Of a stretch of DNA of 64,000 nucleotides, positions 17,083-26,689 are shown one piece after another (the first letter of the stretch is position 1; the number at the start of each line of letters is the position of its first letter). Position numbers and translations under genes: made by a program. The DNA lies in the NCBI RefSeq assembly GCF_009707865.1, contig NZ_WMBA01000001.1, positions 62,001-126,000 on the forward strand, given 5' to 3'. The DNA is from Amycolatopsis pithecellobii. GTDB lineage: Bacteria > Actinomycetota > Actinomycetes > Mycobacteriales > Pseudonocardiaceae. Under the pieces are notes generated by a model, which worked only from the letters and a program-made list of their open reading frames with translations, was not told the origin of the DNA and did not search any database.

Positions 17083-18567
17083 TCAGGTGCGCAGTACGAA
17101 CGGATCTTCCATCCGGCCCTGATCCAGGTTGACCCAGACACTCTTGGGGTGGCAATACTCGTTCAGTACCGACGGGCCGTTCTCGACTCCCATGCCGCTC
17201 TGCTTGAAGCCCGCACGCGGGGACAGCGGTGACATCGCCCGGTAGGTGTTGACCCATATCGTTCCGCACTCCAGTGATTCCGCCATCCGGTGCGCACGCC
17301 CGAGATCCGATGTCCACACTCCGGCGGCGAGACCGAATTCGGTGTCGTTCGCCTGCCGGACGACCTCTTCTTCCGTGGTGAAACGCATGGCCGCCATCAC
17401 CGGACCGAAGATTTCCTCCTGGCAAATGGTGTGCGTATTCTCCACCCCGGTGAAAATCGTCGGCTGATAGAACCACCCGTCGCCCTGACCGACGGGCCGG
17501 GCACCCCCCAGCAGGAGATCGCCGCCCTCCCGCAGGCCCAGCTCGACGTAGCGTTCGACCTTCTCGAGCTGTTCCCGGAGCGCAAGGGGCCCGAGTTCGG
17601 TGGCCGCTTCCAGCGGATCGCCGATGCGAATCGTCTTCGCGCGATCGACCACCTTCGCCAATACCTCGTCGTAGATCGAATCCTGAAGGAAAACTCGTGA
17701 ACCCGCGATACAGCTCTGCCCGCCGGCCGCGAAGATTCCCGCCACGATGCCGGTCGCCGCGTTGTCCAGGTCCGAATCCGCGAAGACGATATTGGGCGAC
17801 TTTCCACCCAGTTCCAGCGCCACGCCCGCGAGCCGGCTGCCTGCTTCCCGGGCGATATCACGGCCGGTCGCGGTACTGCCGGTAAAGGCGATCTTGGCGA
17901 CTCCCGGATTGCGGACCAGTGGTGCACCGGCCTCGGTTCCGTAACCGGTGACGATGTTGATGACACCGGGCGGAAATCCCGCCTGATCGAACAGTTGCGC
18001 CAGGGCGAGCACGGAAGCGGCGGTGTGTTCGGACGGTTTGACCACCACGGTGTTTCCTGCCGCGAGTGCGGGCGCGACCTTCGTGGTGGTCAGCAACAAC
18101 GGCGAATTCCAGGGGGTGATCGCGCCGATCACGCCGAGCGGTTCCCTGCGTGTGTAGTTGAGAATCGCCGGATCCAGCGTGTTCAGCAGTTCACCGTTGA
18201 CCTTGTCGGCCAGGCCGCCGAAATAGTGATAGTACTCAGGCAACGCTTTGACCTGACCCAGCATTTCCCGCAGCAGCTTGCCGTTGTCGAGCGACTCCTT
18301 GCGGGCCAGTTCTTCGGTGTTCTCCTCGATCAGGTCGCCGAGGCGCCTGAGCAGTTTTCCGCGTTTGGTCGGGGTGAGCCGGGGCCAAATCCCGACCGAA
18401 AAGGCGTTTTGCGCCGCGACGACAGCATCGGTGACGTCCACGTGGTTGCCCCGTGCGGCCCGGTACCACGGCCGGCCCGTGGCCGGGTTGAAGCTGTCGA
18501 AGTATTCACCCGTCGCCGGTGGACGCCAATCTCCGCCGATGAAATGGTCGTAGTGATGTTCAGTCAT
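17083..18567 (-). CDS. Aldehyde dehydrogenase
   Basis: 494-residue NAD(P)-dependent ALDH. ITPWNSPLLLTTTKVAPALA, IAFTGSTATGRDIA, ELGGKSPNIVFADSDLD and the nucleophilic cysteine in AAGGQSCIAGSR are present; TSDLGRAHRMAESLECGTIW and the C-terminal GFKQSGMGVENG are typical of betaine-/5-carboxymethyl-2-hydroxymuconate-type enzymes. Its start overlaps the stop of the upstream phytoene-dehydrogenase-like gene by eight bases. It probably finishes oxidation of an aldehyde made in this operon. Confidence 0.92.
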   Translation of the reverse strand: MTEHHYDHFIGGDWRPPATGEYFDSFNPATGRPWYRAARGNHVDVTDAVVAAQNAFSVGIWPRLTPTKRGKLLRRLGDLIEENTEELARKESLDNGKLLREMLGQVKALPEYYHYFGGLADKVNGELLNTLDPAILNYTRREPLGVIGAITPWNSPLLLTTTKVAPALAAGNTVVVKPSEHTAASVLALAQLFDQAGFPPGVINIVTGYGTEAGAPLVRNPGVAKIAFTGSTATGRDIAREAGSRLAGVALELGGKSPNIVFADSDLDNAATGIVAGIFAAGGQSCIAGSRVFLQDSIYDEVLAKVVDRAKTIRIGDPLEAATELGPLALREQLEKVERYVELGLREGGDLLLGGARPVGQGDGWFYQPTIFTGVENTHTICQEEIFGPVMAAMRFTTEEEVVRQANDTEFGLAAGVWTSDLGRAHRMAESLECGTIWVNTYRAMSPLSPRAGFKQSGMGVENGPSVLNEYCHPKSVWVNLDQGRMEDPFVLRT

Positions 18568-20302
18568 TCCGCCCGGCCTTCGAGCCAAGTTGCGAACTAC
18601 GAGTGAAGAACTTGACCACCTGGCGGAGCGCGGGCTGGCGTGCGACGCGATAGCCCAATTCGCGACCGTACCTACTGCCCATGACACGATCGGGCAAGCC
18701 CCGGTGAAGCTTGGCCGTGACCGGCGCGGACGGGACGGTTCTGGACCCGTCGAGGTCCTCCAGCACCGTTTTCGCCGCGTTGTGTCCGTTCGCGCCTATC
18801 ACACCCCCGCCGGGGTGGGTACCTGAACCGCAGAGATAGTAACCGCCGACCGGAGTACGGTAGTCGGCCAGCGCGGGAATCGGCCGGTTGCCGAAGAGCT
18901 GGTCGAAGTACATTGCTCCGTGGAAAATGTTGCCACCGGTCAGGTGATATTCGCGTTCCAGATCCAGCGGGGTGAGCACGACCCGGTCCAGAACATGCCC
19001 GCGGAGATTCGGCGCGTAACGGAACACCGTCTCCAGAACCGCGTCGGCGAACTCGTCACGTTTCTCGTCCCAGGTGGTACCGGCGAGCTCGTAGGGAATC
19101 TGCAGTACGCCAAGGGTCATCGTGTGCTTTCCGGGGGGCGCGAGAGTCGGATCGGTCGTGGACTGGATCATCGCTTCGACCACGAACTCGTCCGGCAGCT
19201 CTCCGCGCCGTTGAGCCTCCCACGCCAGCTCGAACGTCTCGACCGAGGCATTCATGATCTGCTGGGCTTCGTGCTGGGGACCGCGGCCAGGGGGGAAACC
19301 GATGTACTCGGGAAGTTCATCGATAAGCAGATGAATTCGCGCCATGGAACCCCGGTAGTCGAACTGGCTGATCGACTTCCTGACCGCGGGCTTCAGCGCT
19401 CCGCTCGGCAGCAGGTCGAGCGAGCGCAACGGATCGGCGTTCGACACGACAACGGGCGCACGGAAGATTTCGCCCGACTTCAGCCGTACCCCGGTGGTGC
19501 GACCGCGTGACACCAGCACCTCCGCCACCGGCGAACCGGTCCGGATGACCGCGCCGTGGGCCTCGGCCGACTTCGCGATCGCGCCGGTGATGCCGCCCAT
19601 CCCGCCCTTGACCAGACCCCATTGGCCGAGGTGACCCTTGAATTCGCCGACCGAATGGTGTCCGTAGACACCTGCCGTGCCCGGGGTCGACGGGCCACCC
19701 CAGATCGATACCATGCCGAAAAAGGTGAACAGTCCCTTGATGTTGCCGGACTCGAAGTAGCGATCAAGAAGGTCCTTGATCGAGGACAGCACGAACTCGT
19801 CGAACAGTCCCTCTGCGCCCGCCTCTTCGAAAGCGCGCATGACCTCGGAGCGGCTGGTCGGAGGTCGCATGAGAAACGGCGTAATAATGGATGCGAACTG
19901 CTTGACGTGAAGGCCGAAATCCAGGAACGACTTGGCGTCGGCCTCGCTGAATTTGGCCAGCTCCTTGAGGGTGCGGTCCATGTCCTTCCAGAGGAACAGG
20001 TGACTGCCGTCCGGGAAGATACCGACCTCGAGTGCCTCGTTCTGGTACAACTCGAGCCCGTATTTCTCCAGTTCCAGGTCCCGCAGGAGCTCCGGCCGGA
20101 GCAGGCCCGCGATGAACGCGCAGGAGGACCACTTGGCGCCGGGGATGAGTTCTTCGGTGACACACGCACCACCGACCACATCGCGGGCCTCGAGCACCAG
20201 GACGCGGCGGCCGGCCCGGGCGAGATAGTTCGCCGTGATCAGACCATTGTGACCGGCACCGACGACAATCGCGTCGTAGGCCTTGGTTCCGTTTTCAGAC
20301 AT
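18560..20302 (-). CDS. FAD-dependent oxidoreductase, phytoene-dehydrogenase/PYROXD2-like
   Basis: 580-residue flavoprotein. The N-terminal dinucleotide motif VVGAGHNGLITANYLARAGR (residues about 12-31) is followed by VLEARDVVGGACVTEEL; the C-terminus has YLCGSGTHPGGGVIGANGHN, the second FAD contact of the CrtI/PYROXD2 group. Length and motifs fit this group rather than true carotenoid desaturases, and no phytoene synthase is nearby. ATG start is clear because the dinucleotide motif begins right after it. The upstream barrel protein ends two bases before it, so the pair is co-translated. Substrate unknown; an amine or alcohol oxidation would feed the adjacent aldehyde dehydrogenases. Confidence 0.85.
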   Translation of the reverse strand: MSENGTKAYDAIVVGAGHNGLITANYLARAGRRVLVLEARDVVGGACVTEELIPGAKWSSCAFIAGLLRPELLRDLELEKYGLELYQNEALEVGIFPDGSHLFLWKDMDRTLKELAKFSEADAKSFLDFGLHVKQFASIITPFLMRPPTSRSEVMRAFEEAGAEGLFDEFVLSSIKDLLDRYFESGNIKGLFTFFGMVSIWGGPSTPGTAGVYGHHSVGEFKGHLGQWGLVKGGMGGITGAIAKSAEAHGAVIRTGSPVAEVLVSRGRTTGVRLKSGEIFRAPVVVSNADPLRSLDLLPSGALKPAVRKSISQFDYRGSMARIHLLIDELPEYIGFPPGRGPQHEAQQIMNASVETFELAWEAQRRGELPDEFVVEAMIQSTTDPTLAPPGKHTMTLGVLQIPYELAGTTWDEKRDEFADAVLETVFRYAPNLRGHVLDRVVLTPLDLEREYHLTGGNIFHGAMYFDQLFGNRPIPALADYRTPVGGYYLCGSGTHPGGGVIGANGHNAAKTVLEDLDGSRTVPSAPVTAKLHRGLPDRVMGSRYGRELGYRVARQPALRQVVKFFTRSSQLGSKAGRND

Positions 20303-20304
20303 GA

Positions 20305-20655
20305 TCAATGCACCTTCGGAATCGCAGTGACGAAAGACGAACGCACGGAGGCCGGATCGACCAGTTCGTCGAAGCCGGACATGACAGGACGCAGCGACGG
20401 GTCGTTGTCCCGGATCCGCACCCACTCGTCCCAGTCGCTCACCTCCAGGAACTCGACGACATCCGCGTCCAGCGCCTCGGCCGTCGCGCCGGCGACCACG
20501 TAGGCGTCGAATCGTTTGACCACACCGGTGTGCGCGAGGCAAAGCGGCTGGTCCACTTTGGCCGAGAACTCCGCGAACTGCGCCGCGGAGACACCAGAAC
20601 GGGTCCGGAACATATTCACCACGAGCGTGCGACCGCCGGTGGAATGGTCCATCAT
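20305..20655 (-). CDS. Small dimeric alpha/beta-barrel protein (RedY/HapK- or EthD-like)
   Basis: 116 residues with a ferredoxin-like alpha/beta pattern: TLVVNMFRTRSGVSAAQFAE, LCLAHTGVVKRFDAYVV, VVEFLEVSDWDEWVRIRDND and a C-terminal RSSFVTAIPKVH. This layout matches the stress-responsive/EthD/RedY group, small proteins that bind or act on oxidised intermediates, often beside oxygenases and oxidases. Three in-frame ATGs exist (20661, 20655, 20652); GAAGGA ends five bases before the one chosen. It lies two bases upstream of the flavoprotein gene. Exact family is uncertain. Confidence 0.65.
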   Translation of the reverse strand: MMDHSTGGRTLVVNMFRTRSGVSAAQFAEFSAKVDQPLCLAHTGVVKRFDAYVVAGATAEALDADVVEFLEVSDWDEWVRIRDNDPSLRPVMSGFDELVDPASVRSSFVTAIPKVH

Positions 20656-20686
20656 CGTCATCCTTCACATTTGGCGGAAAAAGGCC

Positions 20687-22123
20687 TCAGCCCTCGACGA
20701 GATTGATCATCACGTGCTTGATCTCGGTGTAGCCCTCGAGCGAATACGCCGACATGTCGTTGCCGTAGCCGGATTGCTTGAAGCCGCCGTGTGGCATCTC
20801 CGGCACGATCGGGGCGTGCTCGTTGATCCACACGGTGCCGAACTGCAGGCGCCGGGCCGCTCGCATGGCGCGGGACACGCTCGCCGTGAACACCGAGGAG
20901 GCGAGCCCGTATTCGATGTCGTTGGCCCACTCGAACGCCTGCGCCTCGTCGGCGAAAGGCGTGGTGGTGACAACCGGTCCGAACACCTCTCGTTGCACGA
21001 TCTCGGAGTGCTGCGGAGCATCGACGATCAACGACGGCTTGTACCAGAAGCCGGGGCCATCGGCGGGACCACCGACGGTGAGTTCACCGTCGCCCGCCGC
21101 CACGGCGCGTGCCACGAATTGCGCGACACGGTCGCGGTGCTGCTCCGAAATGACCGGCCCCATCTCGGTCGTGGCCAGTTTCGGATCGCCCATGGCCACG
21201 TTGCCCACGGCTTTGGCCAACTCGGCCGCGAAGTCGTCGTGAATGGAGGCCGCCACGTAAACGCGGGACGCGGCCATGCAGTCCTGCCCGGAATTGCCGT
21301 ATCCGCCTTCGACGATCTTGCGTATCGCGAGTTCGATGTCCGCGTCCTCGAAAACGAGAACCGGTGCTTTGCCACCCAGTTCGAGGGCGAGGCATTTGAG
21401 GTTTCCGCCGGCGGCCACGGCGACGCGCTTGCCCGTGGCCGAGTCACCGGTGAGTGAGGTCATCCGGATCCGGGGATGAGTCGTGATCGCCTCGCCCACC
21501 GTGTCGCCGTGCCCGGTGACCACGTTGAACACGCCCGCGGGAAACAGGTCGGCGGCGAGTTCGGCCAGCTTGAGGGCGGTGAGCGGGGTTTGTTCACTCG
21601 GTTTGAGAACGAGCGTGTTGCCGGTCACCAGTGCGGGCCCGATCTTCCATGTCGCCAGTACCAAGGGGAAATTCCACGCCGCGATACTGCCGACGACACC
21701 GAGCGGATCACGCCGGAGGAAACTGGTGTGGGTCGGCGAATACTCGCCGGCGGCCTTACCTTCGAGAACCCGGGCCGCGCCCGCGAAGAAACGGAAGTTG
21801 TCGGCCGCGAAATCGACCTCCTCGCGGGCGATGTGCAAGGGCTTGCCCACGTTGGTCGATTCCAGCGACGCGAATTCGTCGGCGTTGGCTTCGAGCCGGT
21901 CGGCAAGCGTGAGCAATGCCTTCGCGCGCTCGGCCGGCGACGTCTCTGCCCAGTCCCAGAAGGCATTTTCCGCGGCCGCCACGGCCCGGTCGACGTCCTC
22001 CTTGCCGCCAAGCGGAACACTGGCGACGACCTCACCGTCGGCCGGGTTCACAACAGATTCGGTCGCACCGGATGCCGATGGGCCGGCTTCCCCGTCGATA
22101 AACATGTTCAGGTTGGTGGCCAT
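20687..22123 (-). CDS. Aldehyde dehydrogenase, gamma-aminobutyraldehyde dehydrogenase-like
   Basis: 478 residues: NMFIDGEAGPSASGATESVV at the start, AAWNFPLVLATWKIGPAL, ELGGKAPVLVFEDADIELA and cysteine motif YGNSGQDCMAASRVYV. The GYGNSGQDC form and overall layout resemble aminobutyraldehyde/betaine-aldehyde dehydrogenases acting on amino-aldehydes. ATG is five bases after AAGGAG and overlaps the stop of the upstream kinase-aminotransferase fusion (TGATG). An aldehyde dehydrogenase directly after a kinase/phospho-lyase fusion fits the known logic of ethanolamine or hydroxylysine breakdown, in which the phospho-lyase releases an aldehyde. Confidence 0.9.
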   Translation of the reverse strand: MATNLNMFIDGEAGPSASGATESVVNPADGEVVASVPLGGKEDVDRAVAAAENAFWDWAETSPAERAKALLTLADRLEANADEFASLESTNVGKPLHIAREEVDFAADNFRFFAGAARVLEGKAAGEYSPTHTSFLRRDPLGVVGSIAAWNFPLVLATWKIGPALVTGNTLVLKPSEQTPLTALKLAELAADLFPAGVFNVVTGHGDTVGEAITTHPRIRMTSLTGDSATGKRVAVAAGGNLKCLALELGGKAPVLVFEDADIELAIRKIVEGGYGNSGQDCMAASRVYVAASIHDDFAAELAKAVGNVAMGDPKLATTEMGPVISEQHRDRVAQFVARAVAAGDGELTVGGPADGPGFWYKPSLIVDAPQHSEIVQREVFGPVVTTTPFADEAQAFEWANDIEYGLASSVFTASVSRAMRAARRLQFGTVWINEHAPIVPEMPHGGFKQSGYGNDMSAYSLEGYTEIKHVMINLVEG

Positions 22124-25041
22124 CAAAACTCCTTATTCGGACGGGCGGAAAGCTCAGGTAGTGACAAGACCTGATCGAGCGTTTCCACGTACCTGTCGAC
22201 ATGCTCCCGGCGGAAGGTCAGGGGCGGCCTGATGGTGAGCACGTTTTCGTGCACACCCGCCGGGAAAACCATCACTCCATGGTGGTTAAGGGCCAGCCCG
22301 GCGACGACTGACGCCTCGCGGCGCGCCGGCTCCTTGGTCTCGCGGTCGCGGACGAGTTCGACGCCAAGAGACAAGCCGTGCGCGCGGACTTCCCCGATCA
22401 GCGGCTGCCGGTGCTGAAGCTCGCGCAGTGCATATGCGAAATAGTCACCTACTTCCACCGCATTCTCCCGGAGACCGTCGCCGTCGACGATGTCGAGTAC
22501 CGCCTCGCCGATGGCACACGAGACAGGATTCCCGCTGAACTCGGAGAAGTATTCCGTGCTGCCGTCGAGTTCCCCGGCGATTTCCCGGGTGGTGACGACA
22601 GCGCCCAGCGGATGGCCGTTTCCCAAGGATTCTCCCATCGTGACGATGTCGGGTATCACATTCTGACTTTCGAATCCCCACCACGGTCCGAGCCGCCCGA
22701 CACCGGTTTGGACTTCGTCGGAGATACAGAGCGCACCGGCCTTCCGGGCTGCGTCGTGCACGCCGGCAAGATAGCCCTCCGGCAGAACGACGGTGCCGGC
22801 CTGGCCCATCAGCGGCTCACCGATGAAGGCCGCGGGCCGGCGGCCGTCCGCGTCGATTCGTTCGATGACGGAAGCGGCATCGCTTGCGTATTTCGAGCCC
22901 GCGCCCGGATCGCCGTAGCCGTAGGGACCGCGATAGCGGTCAGGTATTCGAACTTCGTGTGTCGCGTACCGGGCGATACTGCCACAAAACGAGCCCTCGA
23001 CGGCGACAACATGTTCGCGCCCGGTGACTTGCCGGGCCATCCGCACGGCGAGTTCGTTGGCTTCATCGCCGGAACGGACCAGAAAGACGACTTCGAGCGG
23101 CGCGGGCAAGGTCGCCACCAGTTTCTTGACATAACTGGCGACCTGTGGGGATACGAACCCGCTGCCGGTGACGAGTTTGCGCATCTGGCGAGTTGCCACG
23201 GCAGTGATCCGTGGTTCAGCATGCCCAACGGGCGCGACGGTGCTCAGCGCATCCAGGTACCCCAGCCCGTCTCCATCGAACAGCCAGACATCCCGGCCAC
23301 GCACAAAATTCATGGGGCCGGCCCGAAGCCGCACGGTGCCGAATTCCCGTAAGGTCGACGCGGTCGCCTTCCCCGGGATGTCGCGCGGCATTGGCACCGG
23401 GTCGGCAGAAAGTTGTTCCCACGCCGCTCGCTGAGACGGCCGGATCCGGCGCGGCGGTGGCCAGGTCGCGATCTGCGCCGAGGCGAGAAGTTGTACCTGG
23501 ACGCCCGGTCCGAAGCCTGGCTCGACCGGGCGCGGACCGACGACCCCGAGCCGGGCATCCAACGCCAGTTCGTCGCCGATCCGGTGGGCACACTCCAGAT
23601 TCCACCAGCAGGTGTAAAGCTCGGCGCCGTCTACTTCATGACGCAAGACCAGCGGACGGTCTTCGGCTGCGGTGTGTTCGACGATGCCGTGGATCGGGAC
23701 GCGGACTTCCGTGCCCTCATCGAGGAGCACCGTCGCGCCCAGCCTGGCCGTGGCCGGCTCCTTCGATCCGACCGCACCGGGACCGGACCACATGAGGGAT
23801 GCGTCCAGATGCGCCAGTACGCCCGGACGTCCGTCCAGCAGGCTACGGACTGCCGCGCGCAGCTCCGCCTGATCGGTCCAGTCGAGATCGTCATAGATAT
23901 CGGCCGCCGGCGTCGCGTCGAGGTGGCGCGCGGGGCCGAGGGAAGACGCGATCGCGTCGCCCGCGGTCTTCACCCCCTCCGCCATTTCCGGAGGCAATGC
24001 GCAGGCGGCCCGGAAAATGGCTTCGGCGAGGTCAGGTGGAGTCCGGGTGAGTTTCCGGATGGTGGGCCAGACATGCCGCGAACGGCTGCGCCCGTACTCC
24101 GATCCCGACTCCGCCACCCGGCGATACCAGGTCACGGCGTTCATGCACAGCCGGGTGGCGGCCAGCGGATAGATGACGGCGAGTTCCTCCGCGGTGATCG
24201 GCACGACGGCGTGGAAACCCGCCACCACCTCCGCGGCGGCGGTGAGCGGGTCGTCTTTGCGCAGCATCGCATACCCCGCCGCGATGGCGACCTCGACGGC
24301 GCGGGCGCTGTACATGGCGTCGCCGACATCGACCATTCCACTGATCCGCAGGGCGCCGTTTTCGTCCAGGTCCGCGAGGACGTTGGCATCGTTGAGGTCG
24401 TGGTGCACAACGCAATGAGGCAGATTCGGCAGCTCCGCCCGGATATCATCGAACCACGTCATGATTTCACCGACGTGCGCCGCGTCCCCCCGATCGTCGA
24501 TGAACGAGATCGAGCTGTCGATGATTTCGCGGCCACGTAACACGTCCCAGTCATGACCGGCCAGCCCGTCCGGCCGGGCCAGTCCCGACAGGCCCAGGTT
24601 CATCCGGCCCGCCATGGTGCCGAGCTCGCGTAACAGGTTTTTCGGATGATGCGGGATTTCGACCAGCGGACGTCCGCGCAACCAGCTCATCACGCGGACG
24701 ACGTAGGACGTTCCGGCATAGGACAGAGCAACCTGGTCGTCACCGGACGCGGTCCGGACGAGGCGGGGAACCGGCAGTTCCGGCACGGTACTGGCAAGAT
24801 GCCGCAACAGGGTGTTCTGCCAGGCGAGATCGACCGAAGAGGGATCGGCCCGCGTCACACGGACGAAATAGAGCTGCCCATTCTGATCGATGACCTTGAA
24901 GTTCTGGTCGATTTCGCCACCCAGCTGTTCGCCGGCGGCACAGGTGATATCGAAGTAGCGCAGCAGTGCCGCCGTCAGCATGTGCTCGGGAAGCCGCATC
25001 AAGGTTGCTTTGCCGGCGTCGTCGGCGGTGACCGAAGTCAT
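22123..25041 (-). CDS. Kinase-aminotransferase fusion; PLP lysine replaced by Glu
   Basis: 972 residues in three parts. Residues 1-350 are an aminoglycoside-phosphotransferase-like kinase with catalytic loop VVHHDLNDANVL (H214, D215, N220) and metal motif DVGDAMYS. Residues about 380-550 are a beta-rich linker (LGATVLLDEGTEVRVPIHG), the place of an M23-like domain in related fusions. Residues about 575-960 are a class III aminotransferase fold of the phospho-lyase (AGXT2L) type, with SDEVQTGVGR and RPPLTF. Where relatives read VTMGK, this gene reads VTMGESLGNGHP: the Schiff-base lysine is Glu804 (codon GAA, complement 22630-22632). VGHCHP is VGHAEP and the GAYHG segment is shortened. The kinase half looks active; the PLP half looks dead or repurposed. 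Confidence 0.88.
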   Translation of the reverse strand: MTSVTADDAGKATLMRLPEHMLTAALLRYFDITCAAGEQLGGEIDQNFKVIDQNGQLYFVRVTRADPSSVDLAWQNTLLRHLASTVPELPVPRLVRTASGDDQVALSYAGTSYVVRVMSWLRGRPLVEIPHHPKNLLRELGTMAGRMNLGLSGLARPDGLAGHDWDVLRGREIIDSSISFIDDRGDAAHVGEIMTWFDDIRAELPNLPHCVVHHDLNDANVLADLDENGALRISGMVDVGDAMYSARAVEVAIAAGYAMLRKDDPLTAAAEVVAGFHAVVPITAEELAVIYPLAATRLCMNAVTWYRRVAESGSEYGRSRSRHVWPTIRKLTRTPPDLAEAIFRAACALPPEMAEGVKTAGDAIASSLGPARHLDATPAADIYDDLDWTDQAELRAAVRSLLDGRPGVLAHLDASLMWSGPGAVGSKEPATARLGATVLLDEGTEVRVPIHGIVEHTAAEDRPLVLRHEVDGAELYTCWWNLECAHRIGDELALDARLGVVGPRPVEPGFGPGVQVQLLASAQIATWPPPRRIRPSQRAAWEQLSADPVPMPRDIPGKATASTLREFGTVRLRAGPMNFVRGRDVWLFDGDGLGYLDALSTVAPVGHAEPRITAVATRQMRKLVTGSGFVSPQVASYVKKLVATLPAPLEVVFLVRSGDEANELAVRMARQVTGREHVVAVEGSFCGSIARYATHEVRIPDRYRGPYGYGDPGAGSKYASDAASVIERIDADGRRPAAFIGEPLMGQAGTVVLPEGYLAGVHDAARKAGALCISDEVQTGVGRLGPWWGFESQNVIPDIVTMGESLGNGHPLGAVVTTREIAGELDGSTEYFSEFSGNPVSCAIGEAVLDIVDGDGLRENAVEVGDYFAYALRELQHRQPLIGEVRAHGLSLGVELVRDRETKEPARREASVVAGLALNHHGVMVFPAGVHENVLTIRPPLTFRREHVDRYVETLDQVLSLPELSARPNKEF

Positions 25042-25110
25042 CTGCGGATGCCTCTCACTGTGTAGTCCGAATCGAAGGGCGGTCTGTGCCCGCGCACAGC
25101 GGGACCGGCG

Positions 25111-26589
25111 CTATTGGCCGACATCGCTGAGCAACCGTGAATAGGCCCGCGGCCTGGCCTTACGAAGGACGAGCCCCCATGCGATGCCGCCGAGCAGGGA
25201 CGCGAACACCAGACCGACGAGTAGCGTCGCGAGCCAGCCACCGGTGCCCAGCAGGACGTCGACCTGGCTGAGCGCGAAATAGAGAATCGGTGCCAGCCCG
25301 GCCATGCCCAGCAGGGGCGCGATGACGGTGTTCCACACGCGCTTGTCGAGATTGTTGCGCCGGAAGAACACGAAGATCGCGATGCTCGCGACGAACTGCA
25401 GCAGAATGATGGCCACCGCGCCGATCCCGGTCATCCAGGAGAACAATGTGGTGTACGGGTCGAGGCGGGCCACCGCGAACACGGCGACGACCACACCCAC
25501 CATAATGGTCTGGACCACACAGGCGATATGTGGTGACTGGCGCTTGACGTGGGTCCGGCCGAGGAAAGCGGGCAGTGCACCCTGGCGGGCCAGTGAAAAC
25601 AGGTAGCGTGCGACGTTGTTGTGAAAGGTCAGCAGCGCCGCGAACATGCTGGTGATGATCAGGATGTGGATCACTCCGGTCAGCACGGCCGGGAGTACGT
25701 GGTCACTGACGGCGAACACCAGGTTCCCCGACTGTTCCTTCGCTACGGTGACCGCGTTGTCGACGCCGAGGGCGTTCACGATCAGCCAGGAGGTGATCGC
25801 GTAGAACACGCCCATGAAGATCACCGAAATATAGGTGGCGCGGGGCACGGTCCGCTTCGGGTCCCGGGCTTCTTCACCGTAGATCGCGGTGCCTTCGAAA
25901 CCGATGAAGGAAGCGTGGGCGAACATGAGAGCGACCCCGACCGCCCCGGCAAAAATTGTCGACGGCGCGAACGGCTGAAAGGAGAATTTGCCGACCGGTG
26001 TGTCGGAATTGAACAGGATCGCCACGTTCAGGACGATGATGACCGCGGTCTCCAGTGTCAGCAGCGCGCCCAGGACACGGGCACCGGAGTGAATACGATT
26101 CACGCCCAGAACAAGGCATATCAGCATGGCAAGGAATGAGTACAGCCACCACGGCACGTCGATCCCGGCCCAGTCCTTCACCAGGTCGTGTGCGTAATAG
26201 CCGATGCCGCCGTACAGCCCGAGCTGGATGGCGTTGTAGCCGAAAACCGCCAGGCTGGCGGCTCCGAGACCGGGGGAACGGCCCAATCCCAGAGTGACGT
26301 AGGCGTAGAAGGCACCGGCGTTGGTCACATGCCTGCTCATGGCGACGTACCCCACCGAAAAGACCAGCAGCACGATCGCTATCGCGAGGAACGCGCCGGC
26401 GATTCCGATGCCGTTCCCACTACCGATAATGAGCGGGTAAAGCGCGATGACCACGGTCAGCGGTGCGGCGGCGGCGACCACGAAAAACACAATGCCGGTG
26501 ACGCCGATGCTATTCTTGCTCAGGCCACTTTCCGTGGCCGGCAGACTCCGCTGCGGCTCCGCTGCTTCTGCCGGGGACGATACGCTCAT
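25111..26589 (-). CDS. APC-family amino acid/amine permease
   Basis: 492-residue integral membrane protein with about 12 hydrophobic helices. Helix 1 carries GVTGIVFFVVAAAAPLTVV and the unwound-helix signature; YVTLGLGRSPGLGAASLAVF and FEGTAIYGEEARDPKRTVPR are characteristic of the amino acid-polyamine-organocation family. It ends in a short cytoplasmic tail. It lies 69 bases upstream of the fusion gene on the same strand and probably imports the amine or amino acid handled by the kinase, phospho-lyase and aldehyde dehydrogenases. The divergent PucR gene likely controls it. Confidence 0.92.
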   Translation of the reverse strand: MSVSSPAEAAEPQRSLPATESGLSKNSIGVTGIVFFVVAAAAPLTVVIALYPLIIGSGNGIGIAGAFLAIAIVLLVFSVGYVAMSRHVTNAGAFYAYVTLGLGRSPGLGAASLAVFGYNAIQLGLYGGIGYYAHDLVKDWAGIDVPWWLYSFLAMLICLVLGVNRIHSGARVLGALLTLETAVIIVLNVAILFNSDTPVGKFSFQPFAPSTIFAGAVGVALMFAHASFIGFEGTAIYGEEARDPKRTVPRATYISVIFMGVFYAITSWLIVNALGVDNAVTVAKEQSGNLVFAVSDHVLPAVLTGVIHILIITSMFAALLTFHNNVARYLFSLARQGALPAFLGRTHVKRQSPHIACVVQTIMVGVVVAVFAVARLDPYTTLFSWMTGIGAVAIILLQFVASIAIFVFFRRNNLDKRVWNTVIAPLLGMAGLAPILYFALSQVDVLLGTGGWLATLLVGLVFASLLGGIAWGLVLRKARPRAYSRLLSDVGQ

Positions 26590-26660
26590 GTGATCACCGT
26601 CTCTTCACGGGTGGATTTCGCCTAGTCAATCAGCGCCCGCCAGGAAGGGTCAATGGAGCT

Positions 26661-26689
26661 TTGACCTGCGATGACACGCCTATTATTGT
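26661..26689 (+). promoter_or_regulatory. Sigma-70-type promoter candidate for the PucR gene
   Basis: TTGACC (26661-26666) and TATTGT (26684-26689) are separated by 17 bases in the AT-richer gap between the divergent permease and PucR genes. The expected transcription start lies only about 18 bases before the first GTG. Confidence 0.4.

Noticed and set aside
18560-20302. Carotenoid (phytoene) desaturase
   Set aside because: No phytoene synthase, cyclase or lycopene gene is near and the C-terminal FAD motif is of the PYROXD2-like group.
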